Origin: Nitrososphaerota archaeon
GTDB lineage: Archaea; Thermoproteota; Nitrososphaeria_A; Caldarchaeales; JAVZCJ01
DNA: 64,000 bases
Direction: 5' to 3'
Assembly (NCBI GenBank): GCA_038874475.1
Contig: JAVZCJ010000002.1
Span: 138,964-202,963 of the forward strand
Shown here: piece by piece, positions 43,413 through 52,944 of the stretch
Layout of the letters: each line of letters begins with the position of its first letter
Numbering within the stretch: position 1 is the first letter of the stretch
The notes under the pieces: model-generated
Told to the model about the DNA's origin: nothing
The model's database searches: none
Seen by the model: the letters and a program-made list of their open reading frames with translations, nothing else
Position numbers and translations under genes: made by a program

Positions 43413-44057
43413 ATGAGTTTAATAGATTTCTTAATTGAAGTTGAAGTAATTTCAGCATCTGGAGCTTTATCTCCTGGTCCTTTAACTTTTGCTGTAATAA
43501 ATGAAAGTTTTAAGAAAAATTGGAAAGTAGGATTAAATGCTGCTTTAGGACATGCTTTGATAGAATTTCCAATAATTTTATTAGTTTCATTAGGTGTATT
43601 AACAGTATTTGAAAATGTTTTTTTAAAAATATTTATTGGATTTTGTGGAGGAATTGTTTTAATAATTTTTGGTATTATGCAATTTTTTGAAGCAAAGAAA
43701 ATTAGTAAAGAAAATATTAAGAAAGGTGAAAAAAGTGGATTGTTTATTGGATTAATTATGTCTGGTTTAAATCCATATTTTATAATATGGTGGTTAACAG
43801 TAGGAGCTAAACTTGTATATGATGCATTAAATCTTTTATCAATTTATGGAATAATAATAATGTATTTTTCACATGTTTGGATGGATTTTGCATGGTTAAT
43901 AATTGTTTCCTATGCTGCTTTTAAAGGAAAAGAATTTCTTTCAACAAAATTTTATAAATTCATATTTATAATTTTAAGTATCCTATTAATATATTTTGGC
44001 ATACTATTTTTAATAGACGCCATAAATTCTTTTAATGTTAATTTAAGATTTCATTAG
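43413..44057 (+). CDS. LysE-family exporter
   Basis: The 214 residues have six helices. The N-terminal SASGALSPGPLTFAVINESF (about 14-33) and GLNAALGHALIEFPIIL are the family's Gly/Pro-rich motif. GLIMSGLNPYFIIWWLTVGA is the second half. LysE/RhtB proteins export amino acids or other small molecules. It starts 3 bases after the epimerase gene, so co-transcription is likely, with no obvious functional link. Confidence 0.84.
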   Translation: MSLIDFLIEVEVISASGALSPGPLTFAVINESFKKNWKVGLNAALGHALIEFPIILLVSLGVLTVFENVFLKIFIGFCGGIVLIIFGIMQFFEAKKISKENIKKGEKSGLFIGLIMSGLNPYFIIWWLTVGAKLVYDALNLLSIYGIIIMYFSHVWMDFAWLIIVSYAAFKGKEFLSTKFYKFIFIILSILLIYFGILFLIDAINSFNVNLRFH

Positions 44058-44185
44058 AATGAATTTTTAATAAAAAATCTTTTATAAAAGAGAAAAAGAA
44101 TAAATTTATATTATATAAAATAAAATGCAGTTTATCATAAGAGAGTTGAAGCTATGGTAAAATTGATATATCCTCGTGATAAAAA

Positions 44186-46066
44186 ATGAAAATAATACTA
44201 GAACCTATTGGTAAAAATGTTAATGCTAGAAAATATGAAGATTTATTAAAAGTTTGTCGTAAAGCTGGGATTAATATTTTATCTGAATGTGGTGGAATAG
44301 GTGTTTGTGGTAAATGCAGAATAATCATCAAAGATCAAGAATTTGTTTCTAAGCATACTGAAGCAGAGAAGCATCATTTTTCTAAAGAAGAAATTAATGA
44401 AGGTTATCGTCTTGCATGCCAAACAAAAGTTCTTTCTACTGATGGTATTTTAAAAATTATAATTCCAAAAGAAAGTATTTCTAAAAAAAGGAAAATACAA
44501 AGCATTGGTTTTGAAAGGGAAATTCAAATAGAGCCTTTAATAAGGAAATTTCATTTAATTTTAGATAAACCTTCTCTTTTTGATTTAAGGTCTGATTCTC
44601 AAAGAATTATTGGTTCTATAATGGAGAAATATAAAATACATAATTTAGAAATCGATTTTGATATTTTAGGGAATATTCCTAACTTATTGAGAGAGTGTGA
44701 TTGGGATGTAACAGCTGTATTATGGAATAATAAAATAATAGGTATCGAGAAAGGTGATACGTCTAAATTAATTTATGGTTTAGCTATAGATATAGGCACA
44801 TCTAAAATTGTATGCCAATTAATAGATTTAATTAATGGAGAAACTATAGATATTACTTCCGATGAAAACCCTCAAATTCCATATGGAGAAGACATTATGT
44901 CTAGAATTACATACATAATTACTAATGAAAATGGTTTAAAAGAATTATCTTTTCTTATTAAAAAATACATTAATAAACTTATAGAAAAAATTTGTTTAGA
45001 AAAAAATATAGATCATGAGAATATATATGAAGCTGTTATTGTCGGAAATACTGCTATGCATCATATTTTTTTAGAAATACAACCTAAATACTTAGCTTTA
45101 GCACCATATGTTCCAGTTATTTCTGAATCAATAAATATTTCATCAAAGAAAATTGGGTTGAATATAAATAAAAATGCTAATATTCATATTCTTCCAGTAA
45201 TTGGAGGATTTGTTGGAGCAGATGCAGTAGCTGATGTTTTAGCTACTGGTATTCATGAATTAGATGAAATATGCTTATTAATAGACATTGGAACTAATAG
45301 TGAAGTTTTCCTTGGAAATAAGAATGGAATATTAGCTGCTTCATGTGCTTCTGGTCCTGCATTTGAAGGAATGCAAATAAAATATGGAATGAAAGCCATT
45401 TCAGGTGCAATAGAAGAAGTTTCAATAAATGCTAATGGAGATGTTATTTATAAAACTATAGATGATTTAAAACCTATTGGAATATGCGGCTCAGGTGCTG
45501 TTGATATAGTTGCTGAATTATTCATAAATGGTTTTATAGATAATAGAGGTAGATTTATAAATATAAAAAATCCTAGAATTATAAAAACTGATAAAGGTTA
45601 TGCATATATTATAGCATGGAAAAATGAAACAGCTACAAATGAGGATATATTTTTTAGCCAAGAAGATATAAATGCTATTCAATTAGCAAAATCAGCTATT
45701 CATACTGCATGCGTTTTATTAATGAAGAAAATGAATATAAAAGAAGAAGATATAGATAAATTATTTATTGCTGGAGCATTTGGGAATTATCTTAATCCAA
45801 TAAGTTCAATAAATATTGGTTTAATACCTGACATTCCAATAGAACATATTTCTTTTGTAGGAAATACTGCTATTTCAGGAGCAAAAATGTGTCTTTTATC
45901 CAAAAAAATAAGAGAAGAAGCATCTCTTATTACTAAAAAAATTAAGTTTATTGAATTAGCTACAGATCCAGAATTTCCCAAAGAATTGGCTAATTCAATG
46001 TATCTTCCATATAAAGATTTATCCAAGTATCGTTCTATTGAAGAAAAATTAAAAAATAAAAAATAA
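44186..46066 (+). CDS. corrinoid-protein reductive activator (RACo/RamA-like, DUF4445)
   Basis: The 626 residues start with a ferredoxin-like iron-sulfur domain (SECGGIGVCGKCRI and a later LACQTKV, about 33-88), a linker domain to about 195, and an ASKHA ATPase domain. The latter begins YGLAIDIGTSKIVCQLID and has VIVGNTAMHHIFLEI, LLIDIGTNSEVFLG, ASGPAFEGMQIKYGM and IAGAFGNYLNP. RACo proteins use ATP to reduce inactive Co(II) corrinoid to Co(I) in methyltransferases or the CODH/ACS corrinoid protein. It fits the MtrH and UroD-like genes in this window. Confidence 0.87.
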   Translation: MKIILEPIGKNVNARKYEDLLKVCRKAGINILSECGGIGVCGKCRIIIKDQEFVSKHTEAEKHHFSKEEINEGYRLACQTKVLSTDGILKIIIPKESISKKRKIQSIGFEREIQIEPLIRKFHLILDKPSLFDLRSDSQRIIGSIMEKYKIHNLEIDFDILGNIPNLLRECDWDVTAVLWNNKIIGIEKGDTSKLIYGLAIDIGTSKIVCQLIDLINGETIDITSDENPQIPYGEDIMSRITYIITNENGLKELSFLIKKYINKLIEKICLEKNIDHENIYEAVIVGNTAMHHIFLEIQPKYLALAPYVPVISESINISSKKIGLNINKNANIHILPVIGGFVGADAVADVLATGIHELDEICLLIDIGTNSEVFLGNKNGILAASCASGPAFEGMQIKYGMKAISGAIEEVSINANGDVIYKTIDDLKPIGICGSGAVDIVAELFINGFIDNRGRFINIKNPRIIKTDKGYAYIIAWKNETATNEDIFFSQEDINAIQLAKSAIHTACVLLMKKMNIKEEDIDKLFIAGAFGNYLNPISSINIGLIPDIPIEHISFVGNTAISGAKMCLLSKKIREEASLITKKIKFIELATDPEFPKELANSMYLPYKDLSKYRSIEEKLKNKK

Positions 46067-46121
46067 TTAATTTTTCTTATTTTAATAAGTTTTTGCACTC
46101 CTTACTTTTAAGAAAAGGTTT

Positions 46122-46442
46122 TTAAGATTTATTTTCTAATAACTCTTCAATTAAATCAAAATCAATGAATTCTTCTTTAACAGTATAATAATTTCCCTCA
46201 TCTTTTATAAAACGAACAGAACAAATAATATCTTCTTTAGAACGTTTATACATTGTTAAGAATGAAATTTCATCATTCAAATCGAAATAATTTAATTTTA
46301 CTCCAAATTTTATTTTAATATCTTTTAGTTTAAATCCAATCAATGAATTTTTTATTTTTTCTATTTCTTCGATTTTTGGCTTAATAATATATTTATACCT
46401 ATATCTTTTCCATTTTCTCTTTTTTTTCTGTACCGTATTCAT
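46122..46442 (-). CDS. small basic protein of unknown function
   Basis: The 106 residues have a very basic N-terminus (KKKRKWKRYRYKYIIKPK) and an acidic C-terminus (FIDFDLIEELLENKS), with a beta-rich middle (FKLKDIKIKFGVKLNYFDLN). It is not recognised. The charge pattern could suit RNA or DNA contact. It stands alone between the corrinoid activator and the second nucleotidyltransferase paralogue. Confidence 0.6.
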   Translation of the reverse strand: MNTVQKKKRKWKRYRYKYIIKPKIEEIEKIKNSLIGFKLKDIKIKFGVKLNYFDLNDEISFLTMYKRSKEDIICSVRFIKDEGNYYTVKEEFIDFDLIEELLENKS

Positions 46443-46587
46443 CCCCCTTTTTTTTAAAAAATTTTAATATATTCCTTATATTTTTCCTTCTGAATTAATA
46501 TCTATATTATTAACTTCATTATTATAAACTATAATATAAAAGCATTTCTTTTAAAACTTATAATTTAAAAAAATCTATAGTAAAAAG

Positions 46588-47667
46588 TTATTCTAGTAAC
46601 CATCTTAAAGGTTTTATATAATCTTTTCCTTTCGCTTCTATCGAGCCTATTTGTACTCTATAATACTTTAAATTATTACCGATATCTATTACTTCTTCAA
46701 GTTTTCCATATGCAACTATTTCTTCTTCATTTTCTGCTATATCTGAATATAAACCCTCATAACTTACAATTTCTTTTATATCATTAACTTTTAATCCCTC
46801 AATTACTTCAACATTTTTAATTTTATACTTGCATGGTAAGAATATTGCTTCTTTACAATCTTCAACTGTACATTTTATTTTTATGAATCCCTTTGGAACA
46901 TATCTTATTTTTCCATAAACTTCATTTACTTCTTTTTCATTTTTTACTGGATGAATAGAAAATTGTCTTTCTCCAAAAAGAATTCTATTCCATTTTTCAC
47001 TATACAATTTGTAGGCTTCTTTAAAACTTAATGGATGAATTTTAATTATATCTTTTGCCCATGATTCAAGGATTTTTCCTTTAGGAGAATGTATTCCATA
47101 TTTTTCTTCTAAAAGAATTTTTTTAATAGTTTCTTTAACTTTTATTGAATTTTCATATCCATAAATTATTAAATCAATATCTGAAAATTCAATATTATGA
47201 ATTTTTAATAAAATTGAGCCTGAAATTCCAATCGAATCATATGAAACATTACTTTCATTTGATATTATTTTAACTAATTCTATAGCAATTTCTTCAAGTT
47301 TATCTCTATTTTTTTCTATTAATAATTCTCTTAATTTTTCTTCTGGTTTAAAATGATTTTTTATCATTTTTATAGGAACGCCTGTATACTCAATATTCAA
47401 ATATTCATCAAAATATACATATTCTGGAAATTTTTTCTTTAAATAATCTTTTGTAAAAGAAGTACCTAATGCGCTATAATGTGGGAGTATTCTACTATAT
47501 GTTTTTCCTTCTTTACTCCATTTAATTCTAGTGGCTTCTTTTTCTATTTTTGGAATATATTTTAAATATGAAATCACTCTATCTGATGGATGAACATTTC
47601 CAATAACGCAAAAGAACATTCCATTAAAATCCTCTATGAAATCTTTATCTCTAAAGCTCCTTCGCAT
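46588..47667 (-). CDS. archaeal nucleotidyltransferase-fold protein (COG2413-like), copy 2
   Basis: The 359-residue paralogue of the 35626-36651 product shares FIEDFNGMFFCVIGNVHPSD at the N-terminus, YDSIGISGSILLKI followed by FSDIDLIIYG in the core, and SYEGLYSDIAENEEEIVAYG near the end. The DxD motif is kept. The middle region diverges, so the two copies probably have separate substrates. It lies just downstream of the mtd-fwd-mch operon on the same strand, with 90 bases between. Function unknown. Confidence 0.72.
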   Translation of the reverse strand: MRRSFRDKDFIEDFNGMFFCVIGNVHPSDRVISYLKYIPKIEKEATRIKWSKEGKTYSRILPHYSALGTSFTKDYLKKKFPEYVYFDEYLNIEYTGVPIKMIKNHFKPEEKLRELLIEKNRDKLEEIAIELVKIISNESNVSYDSIGISGSILLKIHNIEFSDIDLIIYGYENSIKVKETIKKILLEEKYGIHSPKGKILESWAKDIIKIHPLSFKEAYKLYSEKWNRILFGERQFSIHPVKNEKEVNEVYGKIRYVPKGFIKIKCTVEDCKEAIFLPCKYKIKNVEVIEGLKVNDIKEIVSYEGLYSDIAENEEEIVAYGKLEEVIDIGNNLKYYRVQIGSIEAKGKDYIKPLRWLLE

Positions 47668-47757
47668 ATGGAATCATATAATTTTTTAATATTTAAATAA
47701 TTTAAAAATTAAATTTAATAAATGCATTTTAAAAAGGAAAAAAAAGATATGGGTTTT

Positions 47758-48708
47758 TTACATCATTATTGAAAGTTTTAAAACTTCTGGATTTAATTTA
47801 CCAGCACTATATGTTTTTCCACTTTTCCCATTTGTAATAGTAACATGACCAGTAGCAAAGAAAGCTGGATCAAGTTTTGACCAATCAAATCCAACAGCTT
47901 TAAGAATCTCATAAGATGGTTTGCCATAATCTTTTGAAATTACTGCAGGAGCTTTTTCAATAATTTCTTTAATTTTTTCATCATCTTCATCTACGATATA
48001 ATGTGTTACACCACCATAAACTAAAGCATCTTCTTGTTTTGCTACAGCTATTCCAGAATCAGGATGGACCGGCATTATAGGAGCATAACCTGTCCCATGA
48101 AGAACTTTAAGTGGATTAAAGCCAAGATAATCAAGTCTATAAAGACCTGTTTCAACAACTCTGCCAGAAACTTGAACAGATCCTGCTATAGAAGTTGTTG
48201 AAGTTAGAACCAAATAAAGATTTTCAGGATTTACATTACAAGCTTTGCTTATTTCCTTAGCTACATCATCTGTTGGTTTTTCTTTAGTTTCTAATAAAAG
48301 TATTGCTGAATCATATTCATCACGATAGTTTATTTTTTCAAAAACTTTTTTTGGCTTTAAAGCGAGAGCTCTAGCAGGACCTGAACCCATAGCAAAGAAA
48401 CCTCCAACTTTTATAGTCCAGCCTGCAAGTTGACTTCCTAATAAAGATATTGCAGGATGGTCTGTTGTTACAACAACTATTGGTAATTTTAAATCATCAT
48501 AAGTCATAAAAGAAATTGAAGCTTTACCAAGGCCACCCATAGCTATTTCTGTTATTCTCAATCCAGCAAGATATCCTCCTTGTGCTTCTAATCCAGTATC
48601 AATTACAGTAGTTCCTGAAGCGAGTTTTTCTACTTTTATACCATATAGCTCAGCATTATCTAAAAGGTCTTTTACAATTTTTAAAGTTTCTTTATTTATA
48701 CTTACCAT
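47758..48708 (-). CDS. mch: methenyl-H4MPT cyclohydrolase
   Basis: The 316 residues match Mch: ASGTTVIDTGLEAQGGYLAG (about 27-46), VTTDHPAISLLGSQLAGW, GGFFAMGSGPARAL (about 101-114), STTSIAGSVQVSGRVVETG and GTGYAPIMPVHPDSGIA. It interconverts formyl-H4MPT and methenyl-H4MPT. It is the last of six genes transcribed together from mtd. GGTGAA precedes its ATG. Together with Ftr and Mtd it joins formyl-methanofuran to methylene-H4MPT. Confidence 0.93.
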   Translation of the reverse strand: MVSINKETLKIVKDLLDNAELYGIKVEKLASGTTVIDTGLEAQGGYLAGLRITEIAMGGLGKASISFMTYDDLKLPIVVVTTDHPAISLLGSQLAGWTIKVGGFFAMGSGPARALALKPKKVFEKINYRDEYDSAILLLETKEKPTDDVAKEISKACNVNPENLYLVLTSTTSIAGSVQVSGRVVETGLYRLDYLGFNPLKVLHGTGYAPIMPVHPDSGIAVAKQEDALVYGGVTHYIVDEDDEKIKEIIEKAPAVISKDYGKPSYEILKAVGFDWSKLDPAFFATGHVTITNGKSGKTYSAGKLNPEVLKLSIMM

Positions 48709-48720
48709 ATTTTCACCATT

Positions 48721-49551
48721 CTATTCAATATATTTTTCATAAAATTTTAAATGTGTATTATTTAAAGTTGAAATGAATATTTTTCCTGAGCCTTCCTCAT
48801 TTAAATCTCCCGTAAAAACATAGAACGGTCCATCGATTTTTTCTCCATTAGCTTTTACGCTACTTCTTATTTCTTCAAATGTAAAACTAGAAAGCACTGT
48901 TGGAACTTTTCCTAAAATAATTACTTTTCCCCCTTTCATTAATGCTCCACATCTCCCTTCAGTATTTCCATAAACTACTATTGTTCCATTTTTCATATGT
49001 ATTCCAGGGAATAATCCGCAATTTCCTCTAACTTTTATTAAGCCACCTATCATCCAACAACCTATTTCATTCCCAGCATTTCCATGAATTATTATTGTTC
49101 CTCCTTTCATTCCTTTTGTTTCCCCTCTGTATGGTGCTCCTATAAAGTCTCCTGCGTTACCATGTACTTCAATTACTCCCCCTTTCATTTTTGAACCTAG
49201 CCATGAATCTGCATTCCTTTCTACTAATATTTTACCCCCATTCATTTTTTCTCCTAAATGAAATCCTACAGAACCTTTAATAATTATTTCCCCATCGCTC
49301 ATATTAGATCCTATTCTTCTAACTTTTGAAAAATCTCCTTCGAGTATTATTTTTATGTTTTTTACTTCTGAACTTGTGCTACCTTCTACGATGAATAATT
49401 CCCCTATTGTTTTTTCTTTATTTCCTTCCCAAACTTTAATAGCTTTTATTTCTTCTAAAGTTTTTCCAGAAAATTCATTTGGAGAAATGGCACTCGCATC
49501 TATTGGAACTTTAAAATCATATTTTGGTTTTATAAAAATTTCACTACTCAT
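48721..49551 (-). CDS. fwdC: formylmethanofuran dehydrogenase subunit C
   Basis: The 276 residues are dominated by a right-handed beta-helix of the GXGXG glutamate-synthase type. Repeated turns such as GGVIEVHGNAGDFIGA, GGTIIIHGNAGNEIGC and GGLIKVRGNCGLFPG lie at about 120-200. In Fwd/Fmd this subunit scaffolds the complex. It starts 11 bases after fwdA with a GAGGAG ribosome site, and the order D-B-A-C matches methanogen operons. Confidence 0.92.
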   Translation of the reverse strand: MSSEIFIKPKYDFKVPIDASAISPNEFSGKTLEEIKAIKVWEGNKEKTIGELFIVEGSTSSEVKNIKIILEGDFSKVRRIGSNMSDGEIIIKGSVGFHLGEKMNGGKILVERNADSWLGSKMKGGVIEVHGNAGDFIGAPYRGETKGMKGGTIIIHGNAGNEIGCWMIGGLIKVRGNCGLFPGIHMKNGTIVVYGNTEGRCGALMKGGKVIILGKVPTVLSSFTFEEIRSSVKANGEKIDGPFYVFTGDLNEEGSGKIFISTLNNTHLKFYEKYIE

Positions 49552-49561
49552 GTTCTTCTCC

Positions 49562-51253
49562 TCATAAATTTGAATTTATTTTTAAAGGGGCACTTTTAAG
49601 TAACTCATTCTCATGAATTGCATAATTCTCCATTTTGACAGTATAGTATTCTTCAAATTTTTCTTTTACTTCAGAAATTGTTGATATAAGTAAATCTTTA
49701 GGAATGTCTACGTTTACCCAATAAGTTTTTCCAGAAATATTCTCAACTACTTCTCCATTTTTACATACTATTTTACCATCTTTTATTGTATATGCTGCTT
49801 TTCTAAATGCTCTTCTAACTTTTTTATAATCCTTTGATGGATCTATTTCTTTTGGATTTAAATCATAGATTGCTACATCCGCATCAGCACCTATTCCCAA
49901 GTGACCTTTATTTTTAAGTCCCAAAGCTTTTGCTGTTCCAGCCCTTGTTATTATTGCTATTTCATAAAATGTATACTCTCTTTCTAAAGTTGGTAAAATC
50001 ATTTTACTTTTAGCTCTTTTATTTACTTTTTTAAGAATTTTTTCACGAGCTTTTTTGCTCATTAACCATGCTATTAATTTTGGATATGAAGTGAATAAAC
50101 CTGCATTTGGATGGTCTGTAGTAAGGAAAATTCTCCAAGGATCTTTTACTAATAATGTAAGTTCAAGACCAATACTCCATTGAATAGCATTCACATAATT
50201 TTTCTTTTTAAATCTATAAGGAACTATTCCAGCACTTGTTTCAGCTTCTACATCTGCATTAATCCATTTATTTTTACTTAATGAATATAGTATATATTGG
50301 AATGGCCCATCTGCAGTCATTGTTGTTGCATCTCCAAAAACGATTTGTCCAAGGTCTAATGTAACATATTTATTTTCATTAACAAATTTTGCTATTTCAC
50401 TTGCTCCTGAAGAGAGAGTTATCCATGAGTATCCTTTATATCCACAGAATTGGACATGTGTAACATGCAAGACTATGGATCCATTGCTAAGGTCGCTAAC
50501 ACATTTCATAGATTCTATTAATGTTCTATAATTTCCAGGAGTTCCAAGATTATTTGTATGAAGATGAATTGTGTGAGGAAGATTTAGCATTTTATTAATT
50601 TTACAAAGCCCTCTAATTATTTCTCTTGGAGTTATATTGAATGGGGGTACTTGGTCATCTATTGTTTTAACATTTTTCCCCCATCCCCATAATTCTACTC
50701 CACCAGGATTAACAATTTTTATTCCGTATCCTTTTATAGCATTCAAAATCCATCCTATGAATGCAGCACATTTTTCTAATTCGTTCTTACTTAAATAATC
50801 TAAAACTATCCAATTATTATCTAAAACAGATAAACATGCTTTATCTACCATGGGTATATCGTTTAATTCTTCATGAGTATGTCTTGTTTTTAATGGGGGA
50901 GTAGCTGCTTCCATAACTGTTGTATATCCCATTTCAGAATATCTATATCCTGTTGTGAATGTTGAAGGAACAGTATACCCAACTCCTGATCTCTTTATAT
51001 TTGTTTTCTTTTCTACATCTTTATAATGATCTTCCGGTCTGAGAAGCCTTCCAGCATTAACCTTAGAACCTGCAATATGCGAGTGTAAATCCACTCCACC
51101 TGGCATAACGATCATATTTTTAGCATCTATTTCTTTTACTTCTCCGCTTACAGATTCTACTATTTTTCCATTTTCTATAGCAATATCCATTATTTCTCCA
51201 TCTATTTTATTTAAAGGATCGTAAACATATCCATTTTTTATTAAAATTTTCAT
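49562..51253 (-). CDS. fwdA: formylmethanofuran dehydrogenase subunit A (amidohydrolase)
   Basis: The 563-residue amidohydrolase-fold protein has the metal motif GGVDLHSHIAGSKVNAGR (about 52-69), HTIHLHTNNLGTPGNYR (about 227-243), VLHVTHVQFCGY and the catalytic Asp in LTTDHPNAGLF (about 385-395). FwdA hydrolyses formyl-methanofuran to formate and methanofuran (or the reverse) at a dinuclear zinc site. GAGGTGATT precedes the ATG and overlaps the end of fwdB. The length is normal. Confidence 0.93.
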   Translation of the reverse strand: MKILIKNGYVYDPLNKIDGEIMDIAIENGKIVESVSGEVKEIDAKNMIVMPGGVDLHSHIAGSKVNAGRLLRPEDHYKDVEKKTNIKRSGVGYTVPSTFTTGYRYSEMGYTTVMEAATPPLKTRHTHEELNDIPMVDKACLSVLDNNWIVLDYLSKNELEKCAAFIGWILNAIKGYGIKIVNPGGVELWGWGKNVKTIDDQVPPFNITPREIIRGLCKINKMLNLPHTIHLHTNNLGTPGNYRTLIESMKCVSDLSNGSIVLHVTHVQFCGYKGYSWITLSSGASEIAKFVNENKYVTLDLGQIVFGDATTMTADGPFQYILYSLSKNKWINADVEAETSAGIVPYRFKKKNYVNAIQWSIGLELTLLVKDPWRIFLTTDHPNAGLFTSYPKLIAWLMSKKAREKILKKVNKRAKSKMILPTLEREYTFYEIAIITRAGTAKALGLKNKGHLGIGADADVAIYDLNPKEIDPSKDYKKVRRAFRKAAYTIKDGKIVCKNGEVVENISGKTYWVNVDIPKDLLISTISEVKEKFEEYYTVKMENYAIHENELLKSAPLKINSNL

Positions 51254-51255
51254 TT

Positions 51256-52545
51256 TTAATCACCTCTCAACTTTGATAAAATCATTTTAAGTATTTCCTC
51301 ATCAGAAATTATTCCATCAGGTGGATCAACAATTTTCTTCAATCTTAAAGGTACCCCATCCATTCTATAAGCAGTACCTTCATATTCTATTCCTACATAA
51401 CTTGATGGGATAACTACTTTTGAAATTTTTGTTGTGGGTGTTTCATGGGGATCTATTGTTACTATTGGTATTTTAGACAATTTTCTTGCAGATTCTATTG
51501 GTAAATGAGATATAGGATCTGAAGCAACAATTAAAGCTGCATCACATTCTCCACGAGCAATTATATCAGCAATTGTAGTTTCTCCTGGATTATAGTATGG
51601 ATAACCTTTACTAAAATCTACTGCAAATGGATAACCAGTTGTCCAACATGTTACATTGTTAGCTCCAGTAACATTGTAATGCCCACGCATTGGAAGAATA
51701 ACGAATTTTGTATATTTATTTAAATCTGTTACTAAAGCTATTGCAGCTTCAATATTCCTATGTTTTCCAGGAGACATCGTTAATCCTAATCCAAACATTA
51801 AAGCACCAAATTTGCAGCTTATCATCATTTCAGCTAATTCTTCTATTTTTTCAACAGGAACTCCTGCAACTTCATTTTGTTCTATTTCTCCATTATTTAC
51901 AGCATATCTTAAAGCTGAAAGTAATTCGTAATCTGAATTAGGCTTTATTTGAATAAAAATATCTGCAATGCTTGCTGTAGCAGTTTTTCTTACGTCTACT
52001 ACAACTATCTTCCTTTCTTTACGTGTTTTAACGAATCTTCCTTTAGATAAAGCAGTATATCTTGATAAATGTCTTGGATGTGCATGTAAAGGATTTGAAC
52101 CCCAATAAATAATTAAATCTGCTCTATTCTTAACTTGACCAAGAGTTGAAGTGGATTCTCCAATATCTTGAACTCCTATAATAGTTGGACCATGACATAC
52201 AGAAGTAGTATTATCTATTACTCCTCCTATTAATTCAGCTATTTCCATACCAATTCTTAAAGCTTCATTAGAAGTATTGCTCCAACCATATATTATTGGA
52301 TAGCTTGCATTTGAAAGAATTTTAACACATTCATCTATTGCTTCTTCAAGTGAAACATTTACAAATTCTTTGCTTTTTCTTATTCTAGGTTTAAGGATCC
52401 TATGTTTATCATAATTAAGGAATTTTGATAATCCTAAACTACATGTATTTTTAACATTTACTATTTTATTATTTTCTATATTAACTTCTATATCATCACA
52501 TAAGCATCCACAAAAAGAGCATACAACATTATTTATTGTTTTCAT
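51256..52545 (-). CDS. fwdB: formylmethanofuran dehydrogenase subunit B (Mo/W catalytic)
   Basis: The 429 residues have an N-terminal [4Fe-4S] motif (CSFCGCLCDD, later CSLG), and TTSVCHGPTIIG (about 113-124), where Cys is the Mo/W ligand; it is cysteine, not selenocysteine. WGSNPLHAHPRHLSRY and MRGHYNVTGAN follow. It reduces CO2 to formate or oxidises formate at a molybdopterin site. It works with FwdA through a formate channel. The FdhD gene at 40 kb may supply its sulfurated cofactor (inference). Confidence 0.93.
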   Translation of the reverse strand: MKTINNVVCSFCGCLCDDIEVNIENNKIVNVKNTCSLGLSKFLNYDKHRILKPRIRKSKEFVNVSLEEAIDECVKILSNASYPIIYGWSNTSNEALRIGMEIAELIGGVIDNTTSVCHGPTIIGVQDIGESTSTLGQVKNRADLIIYWGSNPLHAHPRHLSRYTALSKGRFVKTRKERKIVVVDVRKTATASIADIFIQIKPNSDYELLSALRYAVNNGEIEQNEVAGVPVEKIEELAEMMISCKFGALMFGLGLTMSPGKHRNIEAAIALVTDLNKYTKFVILPMRGHYNVTGANNVTCWTTGYPFAVDFSKGYPYYNPGETTIADIIARGECDAALIVASDPISHLPIESARKLSKIPIVTIDPHETPTTKISKVVIPSSYVGIEYEGTAYRMDGVPLRLKKIVDPPDGIISDEEILKMILSKLRGD

Positions 52546-52938
52546 TTATATCACTCCAATTTTTTCTTCTAACAATTCATTTAAATCCATGATTTTTCCC
52601 TCTTTAACAATCTCAATATCTGCTTCGATCCCTTTAAAAGTTGGCATTCCACTACTATTTGTTGAAGAACCTAATAAAAGATTTGCCCACATACTATAAG
52701 GCATAAAAGCAATTCCTTTATGAGGTGCTTGTTTTGACTCTATTGCTTTAACTATTACTTCTCCATATTTTGTTTTTATTTTTACATTTTGGCCAGATTC
52801 TATGCCTAAGCTTTTTAAATCTTCTGGATCTAATTCACATATAGCGAGTTTTTCCATGTATTCTTTTGAAAATTTTCCAATAGATTTTGAAGTACCTTGA
52901 TCAAGGCTTCTTCCAGTTATTAGTATTACTTTAATCAT
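52546..52938 (-). CDS. fwdD: formylmethanofuran dehydrogenase subunit D
   Basis: The 130 residues form a molybdopterin-dinucleotide-binding domain. ITGRSLDQGTSKSIGKFSKE is the N-terminal loop, with GQNVKIKTKYGEVIVKA and HKGIAFMPYSMWANLLLGSS later (about 48-112). It completes the FwdB active-site fold. It starts 6 bases after mtd and abuts fwdB. The polyferredoxin subunits F, G and the E subunit are absent from the cluster. Confidence 0.92.
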   Translation of the reverse strand: MIKVILITGRSLDQGTSKSIGKFSKEYMEKLAICELDPEDLKSLGIESGQNVKIKTKYGEVIVKAIESKQAPHKGIAFMPYSMWANLLLGSSTNSSGMPTFKGIEADIEIVKEGKIMDLNELLEEKIGVI

Positions 52939-52944
52939 TTTACA

